Origin: Eustoma russellianum | Lineage: Eukaryota; Streptophyta; Magnoliopsida; Gentianales; Gentianaceae | DNA length: 64,000 bases | Reading direction: 5' to 3' | Assembly (NCBI GenBank): GCA_036186865.1 | Contig: AP025048.1 | Span: 32,414,852-32,478,851 of the forward strand | Part shown: piece by piece, positions 11,548 to 23,461 of the stretch | How the letters are laid out: the number at the start of each line of letters is the position of its first letter | Numbering within the stretch: the first letter of the stretch is position 1 | Translations under genes and position numbers: made by a program | Notes under the pieces: model-generated | What the model saw: the letters and a program-made list of their open reading frames with translations, nothing else | What the model was told of the DNA's origin: nothing | Database searches by the model: none

Positions 11548-12394
11548 GGTTCTGATACCAAATGGATGCATGTTTGGACGCAAAGCTTCGATCTTTCCCT
11601 TTTGTTCTAATGTTTTCTCCAAGATTTCCTTATTCAAGACTTGCTCCAAACCCTCAACCTATGTGTAGTCCCTTTAGATATGAGGGTTGATTCTTCCCGA
11701 ACCAGTTTGGACGTGTACAAAAACAAAAACCCACCCTTGAGACATGAATTGAATTGGTTGAACTCGAATTCGCCACAACTTATGCTCAATACATTGATAA
11801 GAACTCTAAACCTTGATAAATGATGAAGAAACACAAGAATCCTCTGGCAAAAACAACATTTGGCCAAAATTTATCATTATTATTCAGGTTTGTTTAAAAC
11901 CGGCGGCCCATGAATCTATTTGCATGCTAAACTAAGCTAAGCCCAATGCACAAAGGAAAAGGTAAGACTTTCACTTGAAATCATCCTTCAGCAGCTATCT
12001 GATCTTCCACGTGCATTATCAACCTTCTGGAAGCCATATTTTCCAATAAGGTCTTCCTGAGAGTTGTGATCCGAGATGTCTAATTTGCATAAGATTTTGA
12101 ATCACCTTAAAACAACGTCGGATGAGTGAGTTATGACCAAAAATCGAGATGACGTAATCCTATGAAAAACCTAAAATGTATACGCATTCCACATCTGGAA
12201 AGTCTACTTTCCCATATTCTGACAAACATTTTACCATCTAAAAACATCGAAAAGACTTTAAAACAGAACAAACAACTTTTACAAACAAATTGGCCAAAAA
12301 TAGGGTCTTGCGAAACACCTCGAGACGTGCTTCCTCCCACTCTATCATGCTGCATATCGACTTTATGCAATTACGCTCTTATGACCTCACCACA
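11548..12394 (-). repeat. 5' LTR (11563-12394) and primer site of old gypsy element
   Basis: 832 bp, TGGATGCATG to CCTCACCACA on the plus strand (TG...CA). The minus strand runs GCATCCA, then TT, then TGGTATCAGAACC, an initiator-Met tRNA primer site. The part 11797-12394 aligns to the left LTR copy. CTCTA follows (12395-12399); its duplicate partner would be left of the LINE and is not visible. Confidence 0.7.
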
Positions 12395-12407
12395 CTCTAT
12401 TCATCTC

Positions 12408-13011
12408 TGTTGAAATCTATAGCTTGAAGAGAAGAAGTTTGGAGCCAATGTAACAAGGTGAAGACACTTGGTGAAGAGATCAAGTGTCGAGCCAAGATGA
12501 AGTTTGAAGAGAAGAAGTGCGCCCCTTTCGCTTAAAGCTAAGGCATATAACTTGGAATGTATGAGAAAGTAAAACAAATATGTAAACTATCTAATAGGGG
12601 CATGAACGCAATGAATATGGAAGGTAAAGCAGTGCTAGCTAGCCGAGGTAATGAGGTGAAGGCACCCAGCCAAGAGATAAACATAGGTTCAAGAGATGAA
12701 GTGACAAGCCGAAGCGACGAGGTGAAGGCACGCAGAGACACAATGGTTCAAGTGAGCTAAACACAATCCTGAGTAGAGCGCAGACACCAAGCAGAAAAAC
12801 TTAGATATATCACCATCTAAGTGGTGCAGTAGAAAATAGAACTTTCATTGTATATAGTCATTGGCAGTCTTGTCATTCAGAAGTAGCCATTAGAATTATA
12901 AATTAACTAGCCATTCGAGACTTTTAACACCACCTATAAAAAGGATTACAATTGTATACTCAAACTATCTTGTTGATGAATAATATCTTCAAGTTTCATT
13001 ATGGTCAGACC
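12408..13011 (+). repeat. 5' LTR (12408-12998) and decayed primer site (13002-13011)
   Basis: TGTTGAAATC to AAGTTTCA, 591 bp. A TATA-like CCTATAAAAAGG lies at about 12934-12945, in the right place for an LTR promoter. After ATT/A spacing comes TGGTCAGACC, best read as the usual TGGTATCAGAGCC with AT lost. The LTR start is inferred, as no second copy was found for comparison. Confidence 0.6.
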
Positions 13012-13070
13012 TATAAGCAACTATTCCTAATCTTTAGCTTTACATTTTCTGTAAAATCATTTGCTAGAGA

Positions 13071-13870
13071 TGGCTCCAAATATTAGAGAGATGAAGGAAC
13101 CTCTGTTTTTGTACCTTCAAGGACATCATCGGTATCATCTGATTCAAGTTCCTTTGAGGGAGGTTCAATAATGATTATTAACCATACGTTGAATAGGAAC
13201 GACTATTTGTCATGGAGCAAAGGAGTTGAAATGTTTGTAACTGGAAAATAAAAGGAAGATTACCTTTTTTGAAGCATCCAAGTGCATGCTTCAACTAAAC
13301 CAGTTTTAGGACATGGAAATCTGAGAACTCAATGATCATGTCTTTGCTTCTAGGATCAATGATTCTATATATTAGTGATCACTTTATCTTCTAATCAACT
13401 GCAACTAAAATCTGGTCAGCTGCTATTGATATGTACTCAAAGAAGGATACTCTTCAGAGTTGTATGAACTTGACTCAAAGCTTCAAGAGATGAGACGAGG
13501 CGATTGACTTGTTCATAAGTATAATAATCATCTTACCAACATTTGACAACAGAATGACATTTTCAAAATTCACAACTAACACTGTCAGACAGATGATCAG
13601 TTGTAAAAAGGGGTACCTGAAACTAAGGAAGTTTTTAGGTTTCTCACTGACTTGCATAATGATTTTGATGCACTGAGGGGGAGGACTCTTGCTACAAAGC
13701 CTCTACCAAGTTTGAATGCAATATTTTTTGAAATCCGACATAAGGAAAACCAGATAAAACTTATGATAAGATCTCTACCTACTCTGGTTACTGAGGACTC
13801 AGCTCTGTTGGTGGGTAATACAATACAATCTACGAACCTCGTGCAGTAGGTGAGACTCAAGCTTCTAGTT
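13071..13870 (+). pseudogene. Copia gag, broken
   Basis: ATG at 13072 begins a Ser-rich start. Shifted frames then give IMIINHTLNRNDYLSWSKGV and EMFVTGK, the plant copia gag signature (LNGxNYLTWSRxxxLFLxGK). A stop follows at once. Later pieces near 13385-13660 (ATKIWSAAIDMYSKKDTLQS, VFRFLTDLHNDFDALRG-like) fit the rest of the capsid domain. At least four frame breaks. Confidence 0.75.
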
Positions 13871-13938
13871 TTGTGACTAGGAGAACATGAGGTCCTGGTT
13901 AGGCCGAGAAGAGAATTTTCTGGTTTTGTAAAAAGACT

Positions 13939-15115
13939 ATGCTTTATAATTCAAATCCAAGTCGAGGTTTTAGTCTAGTTATTGGCCAAGAGAAAGTTGT
14001 CATTTATTCACATTCTAGTGAAGCAACTATGGTCAGTTCAGGTACACTTAATAGTAAAACTTACTCTTGGATTATTGATTTTGGTGCGTCTGCTCATGCG
14101 ACACACGACCAGACTATCTTACTTAATTATGAATTATTTGATAAACCTACAAAGGTTAAGATTGTGAATGGAATATGTTTACCGATAACTAGAAGAGGAA
14201 TACTAGAATTGACTAGTAAATTGCCTCTACATAATGTATTGCATGCTCTTGCCATAAACTTTAATATGATTTCAGTAAGAAAAATTACCAAGGTAACAAG
14301 TGTGTTGCTTATTTTTCATCTACTGAATATTGGTTTGAGGAGGTAATCATTATGCTAAGAAATTGGATGAACTCTTCATTTTGCAATCTAAAAGAAAAAA
14401 AGCAAGACAAGAAACAAGCTGATTCCTTAAAGACATATGCCCATTCAAGTATAGAATCTAATAGGATCTGATTTTTACGGGACAACAAATCAAGACATCC
14501 TAATTTCTTGTACGTGAAAAAGCTTATGCCTAAACTTTTTGTATGAATTGATTTGAAGGAAATACAATGTGATATTTGTCAGTCAACTAAGCATACTAAG
14601 ACTAACTATCATGCTTGGCAGTACAAATTCACTAAACCTTTCAATTTGATTCACTATGATATATAGGATCCATTCAGAGTATCCAATATCAATGGAGCAT
14701 TTATTATTTTTACGGTGATCATACAAGATTAACTTAGGCATATATAATGAAATATAAGTCTGAGGTGGGACAGATCTCAGAACTTTACTAACCTTGTAAA
14801 AAATCTGTTTGGCACCATGATAAAAGCATTAACATCCGATAATGGATAGAGTAATTAGACAGATTAGTCAAAGAGTTAATGAATGAAAATGGAATTCATC
14901 ATCAAACTGCTTGTGTTTATACTCCAAAACAAATGGAGTTTCAGAAAGGAAAAAAAGATATCTCTTAGAAGTTATCAGATCCTTAACGTTTGCCAGGATG
15001 TACCAAAGTGTTATTGCAGAGAAGCGGTAATGACTGCAACTTATTTAATTAATAGGATGCCATACATATTTTTATCATTCAAGACACCTAGACAAGCTTT
15101 ATGGAGTCATGTTCA
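13939..15115 (+). pseudogene. Copia protease and integrase N-terminal part, broken and interrupted
   Basis: 13939-14346 holds the protease: YSWIIDFGASAHAT, where the usual DSGA active site reads DFGA. This is a Ser-to-Phe change beside the catalytic Asp, probably inactivating. LPLHNVLHALAINFNMISVRK fits the end of the domain. Integrase follows in broken frames: CDICQSTKHTKTNYH (zinc site), FNLIHYDI (first catalytic Asp) then a stop, SDNG (second), and a degraded copy of the usual NGVxERKNR stretch near 14935. MTATYLINRMP and FKTPRQALW come just before the SIRE-like element cuts in at 15116. Confidence 0.8.
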
Positions 15116-17590
15116 TGTGGAGAAATATGTTTGGATAATTTTCAAGGTCATGATTTTAAGTGGTGGATACTTAAAAATGTCACACATATTTTATAAATCA
15201 TTAAGAGTTGAAAACATTAAGAAAAATGACATCGATCTCTCAGGTTGTTGCACTTCGATCGATCAATATACTTCGATCCCTCACATCGATCGATCCATAT
15301 AAGGCAGAGAAAAACCAAGACCTTACTGTGAGACATCGATCTCTAAACCTGAGACACATCGATCGATCGATGTGGGACAGAGACAAACTCTGGAACTAAC
15401 TGTGAGACATCGATCTCTGAAGTTGAGGCACTTCGATCGATCGATGTCTAGGGTTTTAGAAATATTTTTCTAAAATGTGATAAGATGGTTGTTTTCATTT
15501 TTACGTGATTTATAAATGTTCATTATATAGATATTATGTGTTTTTGACGATTACAAATGACTTGTGACTAATGTGCCTTTGAAGTTTCTACAACTTACAA
15601 AAAAGGCAAAATTGGTATTTTTGAGTTTTGTAGGAACATTATATGGGGGAAATAATTCAAGGACTTATTTTCATCTTATTTATCATGAAAAAGATGTTAT
15701 TATATTCATTTCTGACCACCGGTGTCATTTCTGGAGTTTTCTCACACCAGGGGCATTTTGGTTATTTTACCCCCTGAAGGGTGTTTTTTGTATTTTCACT
15801 CAAGGAGTCTCTTGAGTATATTATTATCTTCATTCTGGAGTTGAGTTATGATTATCTTGAAGATTATATGGTGGTTTTATAATATTTTTCTCAAATGATG
15901 ATATTATCGGCAGAAGCGGGATATGTGACGGGTTATGATGTCACATTCTATTTCTTTCGTGAAGACCTTCTTCTATATGTTATTGGAGTATATTTATCAT
16001 CATATTTCAGAGAATTTAAAGGTGTTCAAGGTGTGAAAATGATCACTACATACAAGAAGAAATAGTGGAAATTTTGGTGTTATATATTGACATAATCTTG
16101 TCAATTATTATTTGTTGATTTCTTCTTCAAAAAATCTGAGTTGATATACATATATGCAAGCCTCCAAATGTGTATTAACAGGTGGAAATGATGGTGTACT
16201 CATTTTATGGTTTGGTGACATGTAGACAAATCAAAAAGAAGCTAGTTGGCAAAAGTTGCCAACTTGGAAATTTCAAAATAGTAGCCAACGGCTACTAACC
16301 CTATTTTTGGAGCTGATTTTGTTTGAATTGTTCAACTCCCACATGCCTATTATCTTGCCAAGGAGTTGAGGGGATAGTGGAGTTGTTATGCTTTTTTTTA
16401 TCCCACTACATTATCTTCAAAATTTCAAGACAAAATGTAGTAAAAAAATTCGGCCAAGGTGATTTTCCAAGGTGGACAAATTATGTTGCTTTATTTTGCC
16501 ATGTGTACAAGATGATTGTGTGACCAACCAATAATGTGAAGACACTTAAGCATTGATGAAGATGGTGACATATAACTGATCTTATCTTCAATGCTCAACT
16601 CACACTAGAAATAGAAGGCAAAGGTGAAGAAGAAGAACACACACTTGAAAGCAATAGTTGAATTGTCTTGCTATCTTCTTCTTGTCATTCTTGTTCCATT
16701 CTTTGTAGCCAAGGTGTTCTTGTGATATTTGTTGTAAAGCTACACGCCTCTTGTATTTCATTTGTAAGATTGATTAGCCAAATCTATAAGGCTACATCAA
16801 TAGGTGATAGAAATCCAAAGAAAGGTGTTCCTTGAGACTGGAGTAGGTCATATTGACCGAACAAGGACAAATTCTCGTTGTTCTTGTCTTGTTTCTACCT
16901 TTCTGTTATCTGCCCGTTTTTCACTGCAGTTTTAACCCAACTTCTCACGTTTTGAAAAATAGCTAACGCTTTCAAAATTCGTGCTTTTTGGTATAGTTAT
17001 ACTTCAAACTGTTAACTTTCATTTGCAACAAGAATCACTTGATTTGAGCAAGGGAAAGTTAGTCTTTCAGTCATTGCAAGATAACTGCTCCAATCTGGCT
17101 GCAATCTAACCAGTTTTGAGAACATTTGAATTCTGTTTTAACCAAGAATTGTTTAAGGTCAGGGCCTTTTGGAAATATAAACTAGACAACCTAAGGAGTG
17201 TTTTGACATAAAGATAAACCTTTTTGGTTGAGTATTGAAAGAGAAACACGTTTTCCAATTTCAGCAACATTCTGTCCAGTTCTGTCCAGATTGACCATCT
17301 GAATCTTTTTATTTGTTTGAAGGGACAAACAATCTTATTTTTATCTGATTTTTGGACAGAATATTTTCAAGACATTAAAGTTAAGTTCTGGAAATTTTCA
17401 TTATTTTTGGAGTTGTGTATACTGATTTTTGAGTTTTTCAAGAATGGGTTTTGAATTTGAGGTGGTCTCAGATTTTTTTTTCAAAGGGGTTTTTAATCAA
17501 GGGTAGTAGTGTAATTTTCACTAACCACTATTCATCCCTCCTCTAGTGGTATTTATTGCAAGTGCATGATCCAACAATTGGTATCAGAGC
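15116..17590 (+). repeat. 5' LTR (15116-17576) and primer site of SIRE-like 1
   Basis: 2461 bp from TGTGGAGAAATATG to GATCCAACA. The primer site TGGTATCAGAGC follows after two bases (17579-17590). The LTR holds two conserved stem-loops (16244-16264 and 16279-16297) and a CGATCGAT minisatellite near its start. Its TATA-like box reads TAGAAATA (16606-16613), where the 3' LTR has TATAAATA. It lacks about 115 bp that the 3' LTR has near 25150-25265. Confidence 0.9.
15229..15449 (+). repeat. CGATCGAT minisatellite in 5' LTR
   Basis: Imperfect units of roughly 70-90 bp with the pattern GACATCGATCTCT ... CACTTCGATCGATCGATGT. About three copies are present here and about two in the 3' LTR (23576-23695), so the copy number differs between the two LTRs. 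The repeated CGATCGATCG runs are self-complementary. Confidence 0.8.
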
Positions 17591-17692
17591 GAGGTCAACA
17601 CCACTCTAAGAAGTGAGATTCAATACCGTACAAACAAGGCAAGAAACGATAATTCTTTGTAGCCTGTACATCTCAAATGAAAGGTACATACA

Positions 17693-19836
17693 ATGGCCAT
17701 AGTTTCTCACAAAGGTGAGTTGGAAGGTATGTCCAAACAACGTCCTCCTCTTTTCGATGGAAATAATTTCGTTCATTGGAAACTTAGAATAAGGCAATTC
17801 TTAATGGCTATAGACATTAATTTATGATCTATAGTTGAAGATTGGATGTACATTCCAATGAAAATTGCACAAGTTAGTGGAGTCACACAGGAAGTAGAAA
17901 AATGTAAAAGCGAATGGTCTTCCGAAGATAAAAAGAAAATGACCATGAATGCTAAGGCTATACAATTACTGTTAAACAGACTAACGACCTCTAAAGCAGG
18001 ATATGTGTCTAATTGCACAGGTGCACACGACATGTGTAAATCATTAGAATTAAAGCATGAAGGTATTTGCGGGGTAAAAGAGTCAAAAATAAACATGCTT
18101 ATGTCTGAGCTTGAATCTTTCAAAATGTTGCCAAATGAATCCATATCATCTATGGATTTGAGGATTACTAACATTTTTAATGCCCTTGAAGCTTTAGGCA
18201 AATCATTTACCAACAATGAGAAGGTTCAAAAGGTGTTGCAAAGCCTTCCTGCTGAATGGGATCTTAAGGTAACAGCAATCGAAGAGACGAAGTCAATCAG
18301 TAAGATTGATGAATTGATCGGTTCACTTAGAGTTTACGAAGTAAAACTAAACCAACGGAAGTCCAAGTCATCTAAGTCATCCGGTAAGTCTATAGCTTTC
18401 AAATTAACTAACTCACAAGCAAATAATGATGATAGTAATAATGATAATGAATTAGACGATGACTTAATATTGATCGCTAGAAAACTTAGAAAGTTTTTCA
18501 AACGGCCTAATAGGAATAGACAACGATCTTCTTCTTCTTCTCAACCTAAGAAAAATAACACTAATAACAACAAGTGGTACAATAAAGAGTTAAAGTGTTA
18601 TGAATGTGGTCTAAAAGGACACATCTCTTATGATTGTCCGACAAAGAAAAACGCCAACAACAATAATAATAATAACAAAAAACAAGACAAGAAGATGCAA
18701 AAATCAAAGACAAAGGGGACCAAGTTAAGGAAAGGCAAACGAGCAATAAAGGCGAGCACGTGGAGCGACTCGTCCGACTCAGAATCTGACACTGAGAAAG
18801 CTCAAGTCTGCTTTGTATACAACGAGGTAAGTTCTTCATCTGATAAAGATTCTGATAATGAAATGTCATTCGATGAAATGTATGAAGAATTTTTAAGGAT
18901 GCATGCTCACTGTAAAAGGCTCTCTAAAGAAAAGAAGAAACTAATTGAAGAAAACGACAAGTTGAAGATGTCCAACTTGGAGTTTACTGATCAATTAGAA
19001 TCTTTTAAACAAGAGTCTACTAATACTCTTGATTCTTTAGAGATTAAAATTGAATCATATAGGAAAAATGAACAAACATTAAAAACTGAAAATAGTATAT
19101 TGAAGTCTAAGTTAGAAAGTTGTGAAAATGAGATAGTACAACTTAAATCTACTAAACTAAACTTAGGAAAAATGTTAGAACAATATAAATCTGGTACAAA
19201 CATGTTAGATACACTTATGTCATCTCAAAAATATGGAAATGATAAAACCGGGTTAGGCTATAAAGAAGAAAATGTAAAGGTAGATAAAAACACTAAGTTT
19301 GTTTCATCTAGTACAAAACTGCCATACAATACAACGAAACCAACTTTGCCTGCTACATCTTTTTCTACTCCTTCAGTTTATTATAAGGCAAAAATACAAC
19401 ATGCAACCATAAAAGCACACACATATCAGCGTGCAACTAGGCAAAATTTTACATTTAGACAACCTAAAAATATACCTATTTGTATACACATGCAACTAGA
19501 CATAATAAAATGCATCCAACTTTTTATGAACCTAAGTATAGGAAACAAACATATAAGACGTATAGAAATGCATATGAACAAACATACATAATGCCATTCA
19601 AGAAACAAAATTATATGCCTTTCACTCATTATCAAAATCGGCCAAGACAAAGTATTTATCAACCAAGATATGACATGTATGACAATACATCATCTTTTAA
19701 ATGGAATGGTCGAAAACGTGTTAATTCTTTATACTCAACTAATGTCAAATATGTGCCTAAAAGGTATGTCCATGTTTGGATACCTAAGGGATATCCAAAC
19801 AAGGATGGTGCCCCTAACATTCAAGGGCCCAAGTAA
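17693..19836 (+). pseudogene. SIRE-like 1 gag, one nonsense codon and one frameshift
   Basis: ATG at 17693 opens a gag that continues KQRPPLFDGNNFVHWKLRIR. An in-frame TGA (17825-17827) stands where the related element at 28741 has a Trp codon. The frame then runs from 17846 to about 19480: capsid motifs, an Asn- and Lys-rich linker, a CCHC zinc knuckle (CYECGLKGHISYDC, 18597-18638), an acidic Ser/Asp part, and a long Leu/Lys/Glu-rich coiled coil (about 18890-19180). A frameshift near 19480-19500 moves to a Tyr-rich tail ending at 19836. Large size and coiled coil are typical of SIRE-like gag. It would form cytoplasmic particles. Confidence 0.88.
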
Positions 19837-19910
19837 AGAGTACCTAAACTTTGTCTGCAGTGTAGAAAAGTCGCAAGGAATGCAAGAAGGAGGCAAAGTA
19901 AAAGAATCTA

Positions 19911-21205
19911 AAAGCTAAATGGTTTTTAGATAGTGGATGTTCAAGGCATATGACGAGCAACCCTAAACTATTCACCGAGTTACAACATACCGAGAATGGA
20001 GGAAAGGTGACATTTGGTGACAACAACTAAGGACAAGTTGTTTGAAAAGGAACAACTGGGGATCCTAACACTTTTCAAATGCGAAATGTGTTGTTCCTAA
20101 GTAATCTTTCTTATAATTTATTAAGTATTTCTCAACTATAGATTGTGGATATAATGTTTCGTTTCTCCTTGATTCTTGTGATATAACTAATGGAAAAGGA
20201 GACATTGTATTAAAAGGAAATAGGGATGGTAACATTTATACCCTTTTCTTAGATAACATGTTAGATGCTAAGGTTAAGTGTTTGATATCACATGACTTAG
20301 ATGTGAACTTATGGCATAGATGACTATGCCATATAGGAATTTAACCTATTGAAAAGTTATCTAAGAAGAACTTAACTAGAGGCATGCCTAAATTAGACTT
20401 AGATAATTTTCAATGTTTTGAAACGTGTATTAAAGGAAAACATATTATAAAAACATTAAAATCAAAACATGAATTGAGTACTAGTCATGTACTAGAATTG
20501 CTTCACTTACACTTATTTGGTCCAAGTAGGACAAGAAGTCTAGACGAACACTACTATATGTGTATCATAGTAGATGATTACTCATGCTACACATGGACAT
20601 TGTTTTTAACACACAAAGACGATGCTCCATTGGCTATCGAAACTCTTATAAAGCAACTCGAAAATCTTTATGAAGAAAATGTTAAAAGAATTAGAAGTGA
20701 TAGAGGTGAAGAATTAAAAAAAAGATGTAGTAAAGTTTTGTGATTTACATGGATAAACATGAATTCTCACCACATAAAACACCACAACTCAATGGAGTTG
20801 TTGAACGTAAAAATAGAACAATTCAAGAAATTTCTGGAACAATGTTATGTGAAAATATAGTACCAAAATATTTATGGGTTGAAGCTGTTAGTTGTGTATG
20901 TTATATAATAAATAGGCTTTCTATTAGAAAGAAATTGAATAAAACACCTTATGAATTGTTTAACAATAGACAGCCTAAAGTAGATTATCTTAAAGTTTTT
21001 GGTTGTAAGTGTTTTGTGTTGAACCCTAGGGATAATCTAGACAAGTTTAAAAAAAGTCTATTGAATGCATATCTGTTGGTTATTCAACTAATTCAAGAGC
21101 ATATAGGTGTTTCAATCCTGCATCTAGAAAAATAATTGAATCCATACATGTGAAATTCAATGAGAATGCATGTTTTGAAGGTAATGATAAAACTCAATAT
21201 AGATA
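19911..21205 (+). pseudogene. SIRE-like 1 protease and integrase, broken
   Basis: Protease: KWFLDSGCSRHMTSNPKLF at about 19917, followed by stops. Integrase: LWHR...CHIG and FETCIKGKH give the His/Cys zinc site, with a stop in the first helix. 20384-20743 has LELLHLHLFGPSRTRS, where the related element at 27510 has HIDLFGP; the catalytic Asp is His here (codon 20510-20512). IRSDRGEE keeps the second Asp. A frameshift near 20715-20740 leads to PHKTPQLNGVVERKNR, which keeps the catalytic Glu. Loss of one of the three metal-binding acids is independent evidence that the enzyme is dead. Confidence 0.88.
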
Positions 21206-21224
21206 AGAAAATAATGTTGAAAAT

Positions 21225-23101
21225 ATGTTTGATGATGATGATGTATTACTTGAGCATGTACTTGATCATCTAGAACCAACTCCCCCTGAACAAGACATGC
21301 ATGAACCCTTAGATAAAATAAATGAAGAGATTTTGCAATTGGAAGATAGTACAACTAACTTGCAAGATGATCCAATTATATATGATAATGTTCATGCAAA
21401 TGAAACATTTGAACAAGATGAGGGTAAACCTAGTCAACCTAGGAATTGGTGGCTTATAAAAGATAAACATAAACACCCTAAAGAGTTAATTATTGGGGAT
21501 CCAAGTGTTAGGGTTAGAACACGTAGAAATATAAGTCAACGTGAAGGACATAGCTTAATCTCATACTTAGAACCTAAGAATGTTAAAGAAGCCTTAGGTG
21601 ATATATCATGGATAGATGCCATGCATGAGGAATTGAATCAATTCACAAGGAACAACGTGTGGGACTTAGTACCTAAACCTGAAAACAAGTCTATAATACG
21701 AACCAAATGGGTCTTTAGGAATAAAATAGATGAACAAGGAAACATCACACGAAATAAGGCTAGGCTAGTCGCACAAGGTTATAATCAACATGAAGGAATA
21801 GATTATGAAGAAACCTTTGCACCCGTTGCACGACTAGAAGCAATTACATTCTTACTTGCTATTGCAAGTCTAAGCAACATCAAACTATTCCAAATAGATT
21901 TCAAGAGTGTGTTCTTAAATGGATACATCCAAGAAGAGGTGTTTGTAAAACAACCCCCCGGATTCGAAGACCCAAAGAATCCTAACCATGTTTACAAGCT
22001 TAAGAAAGCTCTATATAGTTTGAAACAAGCTCCAAGAGCTTGGTATGATAGATTTGCAAATTTTCTTATTGAAAATAATTATCAAAGGGGAACCATAGAC
22101 AACACATTATTCCTAAAAAGAAAAGATAATGACTTATTAATAGTTCAAAAATACATAGATAATATAATCTTTGGTTCAACCAACCCCACCTTAGTAAAAG
22201 ACTTCGAAGAGTGTATGAAGACCGAATTTGAAATGTCAATGGTTGGAGAACTGAACTACTTCTTAGGGCTTCAAATCAAACAAACCCCTCAAGGAATCCA
22301 CATTAGCCAACTCAAGTATGTCAATGATACGATTAAGAAGTTTGGCTTTGAAGAGTTGAAACCAACACCTACCCCTATGAGTGTTAGCATCAAACTAGAC
22401 AAAGATGAAAATGGTAGACCTTTTTATGACACAGGTTATAGGTCTATGATTGGTTCATTGTTATATTTAAATGCATCAAGGCCTGACATCATGTTTGGTG
22501 TGTGTATGTGTGCTAGGTTTCAATCTTGTCCTAAAGTATCACATTACGATGCGGTGAAAAAGATATTTAGATATCTTAAACACACACCTCACTTAGGACT
22601 TTGGTATGATAGAAATGCTAAGTTGGAACTATATGCTTATAGTGATGCTGATTATGGTGGTTGCAAATTAGATAGAAAATCCACTAGCGGTACATGTCAA
22701 TTCATAGGAATCAACTTGATCTCTTGGTGTTCTAAGAAACAAGCTAGTGTAGCACTCTCTACCACTGAAGCCGAGTATATAGCCTTGAGTTCACTACCCA
22801 AATACTTTGGCTTAAACAACAACTTAGTGATTTTGGCATTAAAATGAATAAGATTCTAATTTTTTGCGATAGCACAAGTGCGATCAATCTTTCTCAGAAT
22901 CCGGAACTTCATTCTAATGACAAACACATTGAGGTACGATACCATTTCCTTCGAGATCATGTTCAAAATGAGGATATAGTTATAAACCATACAAGAACTG
23001 ATCACCAAATAGCTGATATCCTCACCAAACCCCTTAATCAAGCCAATTTTGAAAACTTACGAGCCACGTTAGGTATGATGACTTACGATACAATTGCATA
23101 G
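21225..23101 (+). pseudogene. SIRE-like 1 reverse transcriptase and RNase H, catalytic site altered
   Basis: A long open frame, 21225-22847. RT motifs: IIRTKWVFRNK, NKARLVAQGYNQHEGIDYEE, LFQIDFKSVFLNGYI (first Asp) and YIDNIIFGST at 22152. The usual YVDD reads YIDN, an Asp-to-Asn change in the active site (codon 22161-22163) that should stop polymerisation. RNase H follows: AYSDADYGGCKLDRKSTSGT and ALSTTEAEYIAL. A frameshift near 22800-22845 moves to 22844-23101 (FCDSTSAINLSQN, HTRTDHQIADILTKPL), where the polyprotein ends with a stop at 23099-23101. Confidence 0.92.
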
Positions 23102-23461
23102 TTCTATCTTGTGCATGATTTGCAAAATAAAGGGGGAGATAGAATAAGAACATGATTTTTGATTTTAGTTGGTAAGTCATGATTTGGTTGGTTGAATATT
23201 ATGCTAAGTTTCAATTGGTATAAGTTTTGGATCATCGGTTAAGAGGGAGAGTATCATTTGAGGGGGAGCACATGAACACATATGTTAAAAACATGAGAAT
23301 TGAGAGTTTGAAAACAATTGGTATAGAATTGGTGAAACAATCGGTAATTGGTGAGGTTTTCAAAACAATTCAATTGGTAAAAATGTTAAAAACATTTGGT
23401 TATAAGTTGTGACATTAAAATCATGTTAAATTATTTTGAAAATCATCCAAAAGGGAGAGAA
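23102..23461 (+). other. 3' untranslated region of SIRE-like 1 with repeated purine tracts
   Basis: 360 bp with no gene and four purine tracts: AGGGGGAG (23131-23138), AAGAGGGAGA (23241-23250), AGGGGGAG (23261-23268) and AAAGGGAGAGA (23450-23460). The last touches the LTR and is the expected plus-strand primer. An env-like frame, found in some SIRE elements, is absent. Confidence 0.8.

Larger units (their letters stand above)
2298..12394 (-). mobile_element. Old Ty3/gypsy element with gag relic only, split by a nested copia
   Basis: Two related copies of one sequence, 2298-2899 and about 11797-12394, flank this stretch and behave as LTRs of a minus-strand element. The right copy is followed (minus strand) by a primer site TGGTATCAGAACC at 11548-11560. 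The left copy is preceded by a purine tract AGCAGGGAGGGA at 2901-2912 and by GATTCGAGGATGAATC (2919-2934), a signature often seen just before the tract in plant gypsy elements. Without the nested copia the internal region is about 2.9 kb and holds only a gag fragment, so it resembles a non-autonomous LARD-like or heavily deleted element. The LTR copies differ greatly, so it is old. Confidence 0.7.

Noticed and set aside
11292..11561. 89-codon frame beginning at the gypsy primer site.
   Set aside because: It lies in a leader region, has no gag motif and an unremarkable composition.
15229..15449. CRISPR-like array (repeats with spacers).
   Set aside because: Plant LTR context, imperfect units and no distinct spacers; it is a minisatellite.
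23102..23461. An env-like gene, expected in some SIRE elements.
   Set aside because: Only 360 bp lie between RNase H and the LTR, with no signal peptide, membrane segment or long frame.
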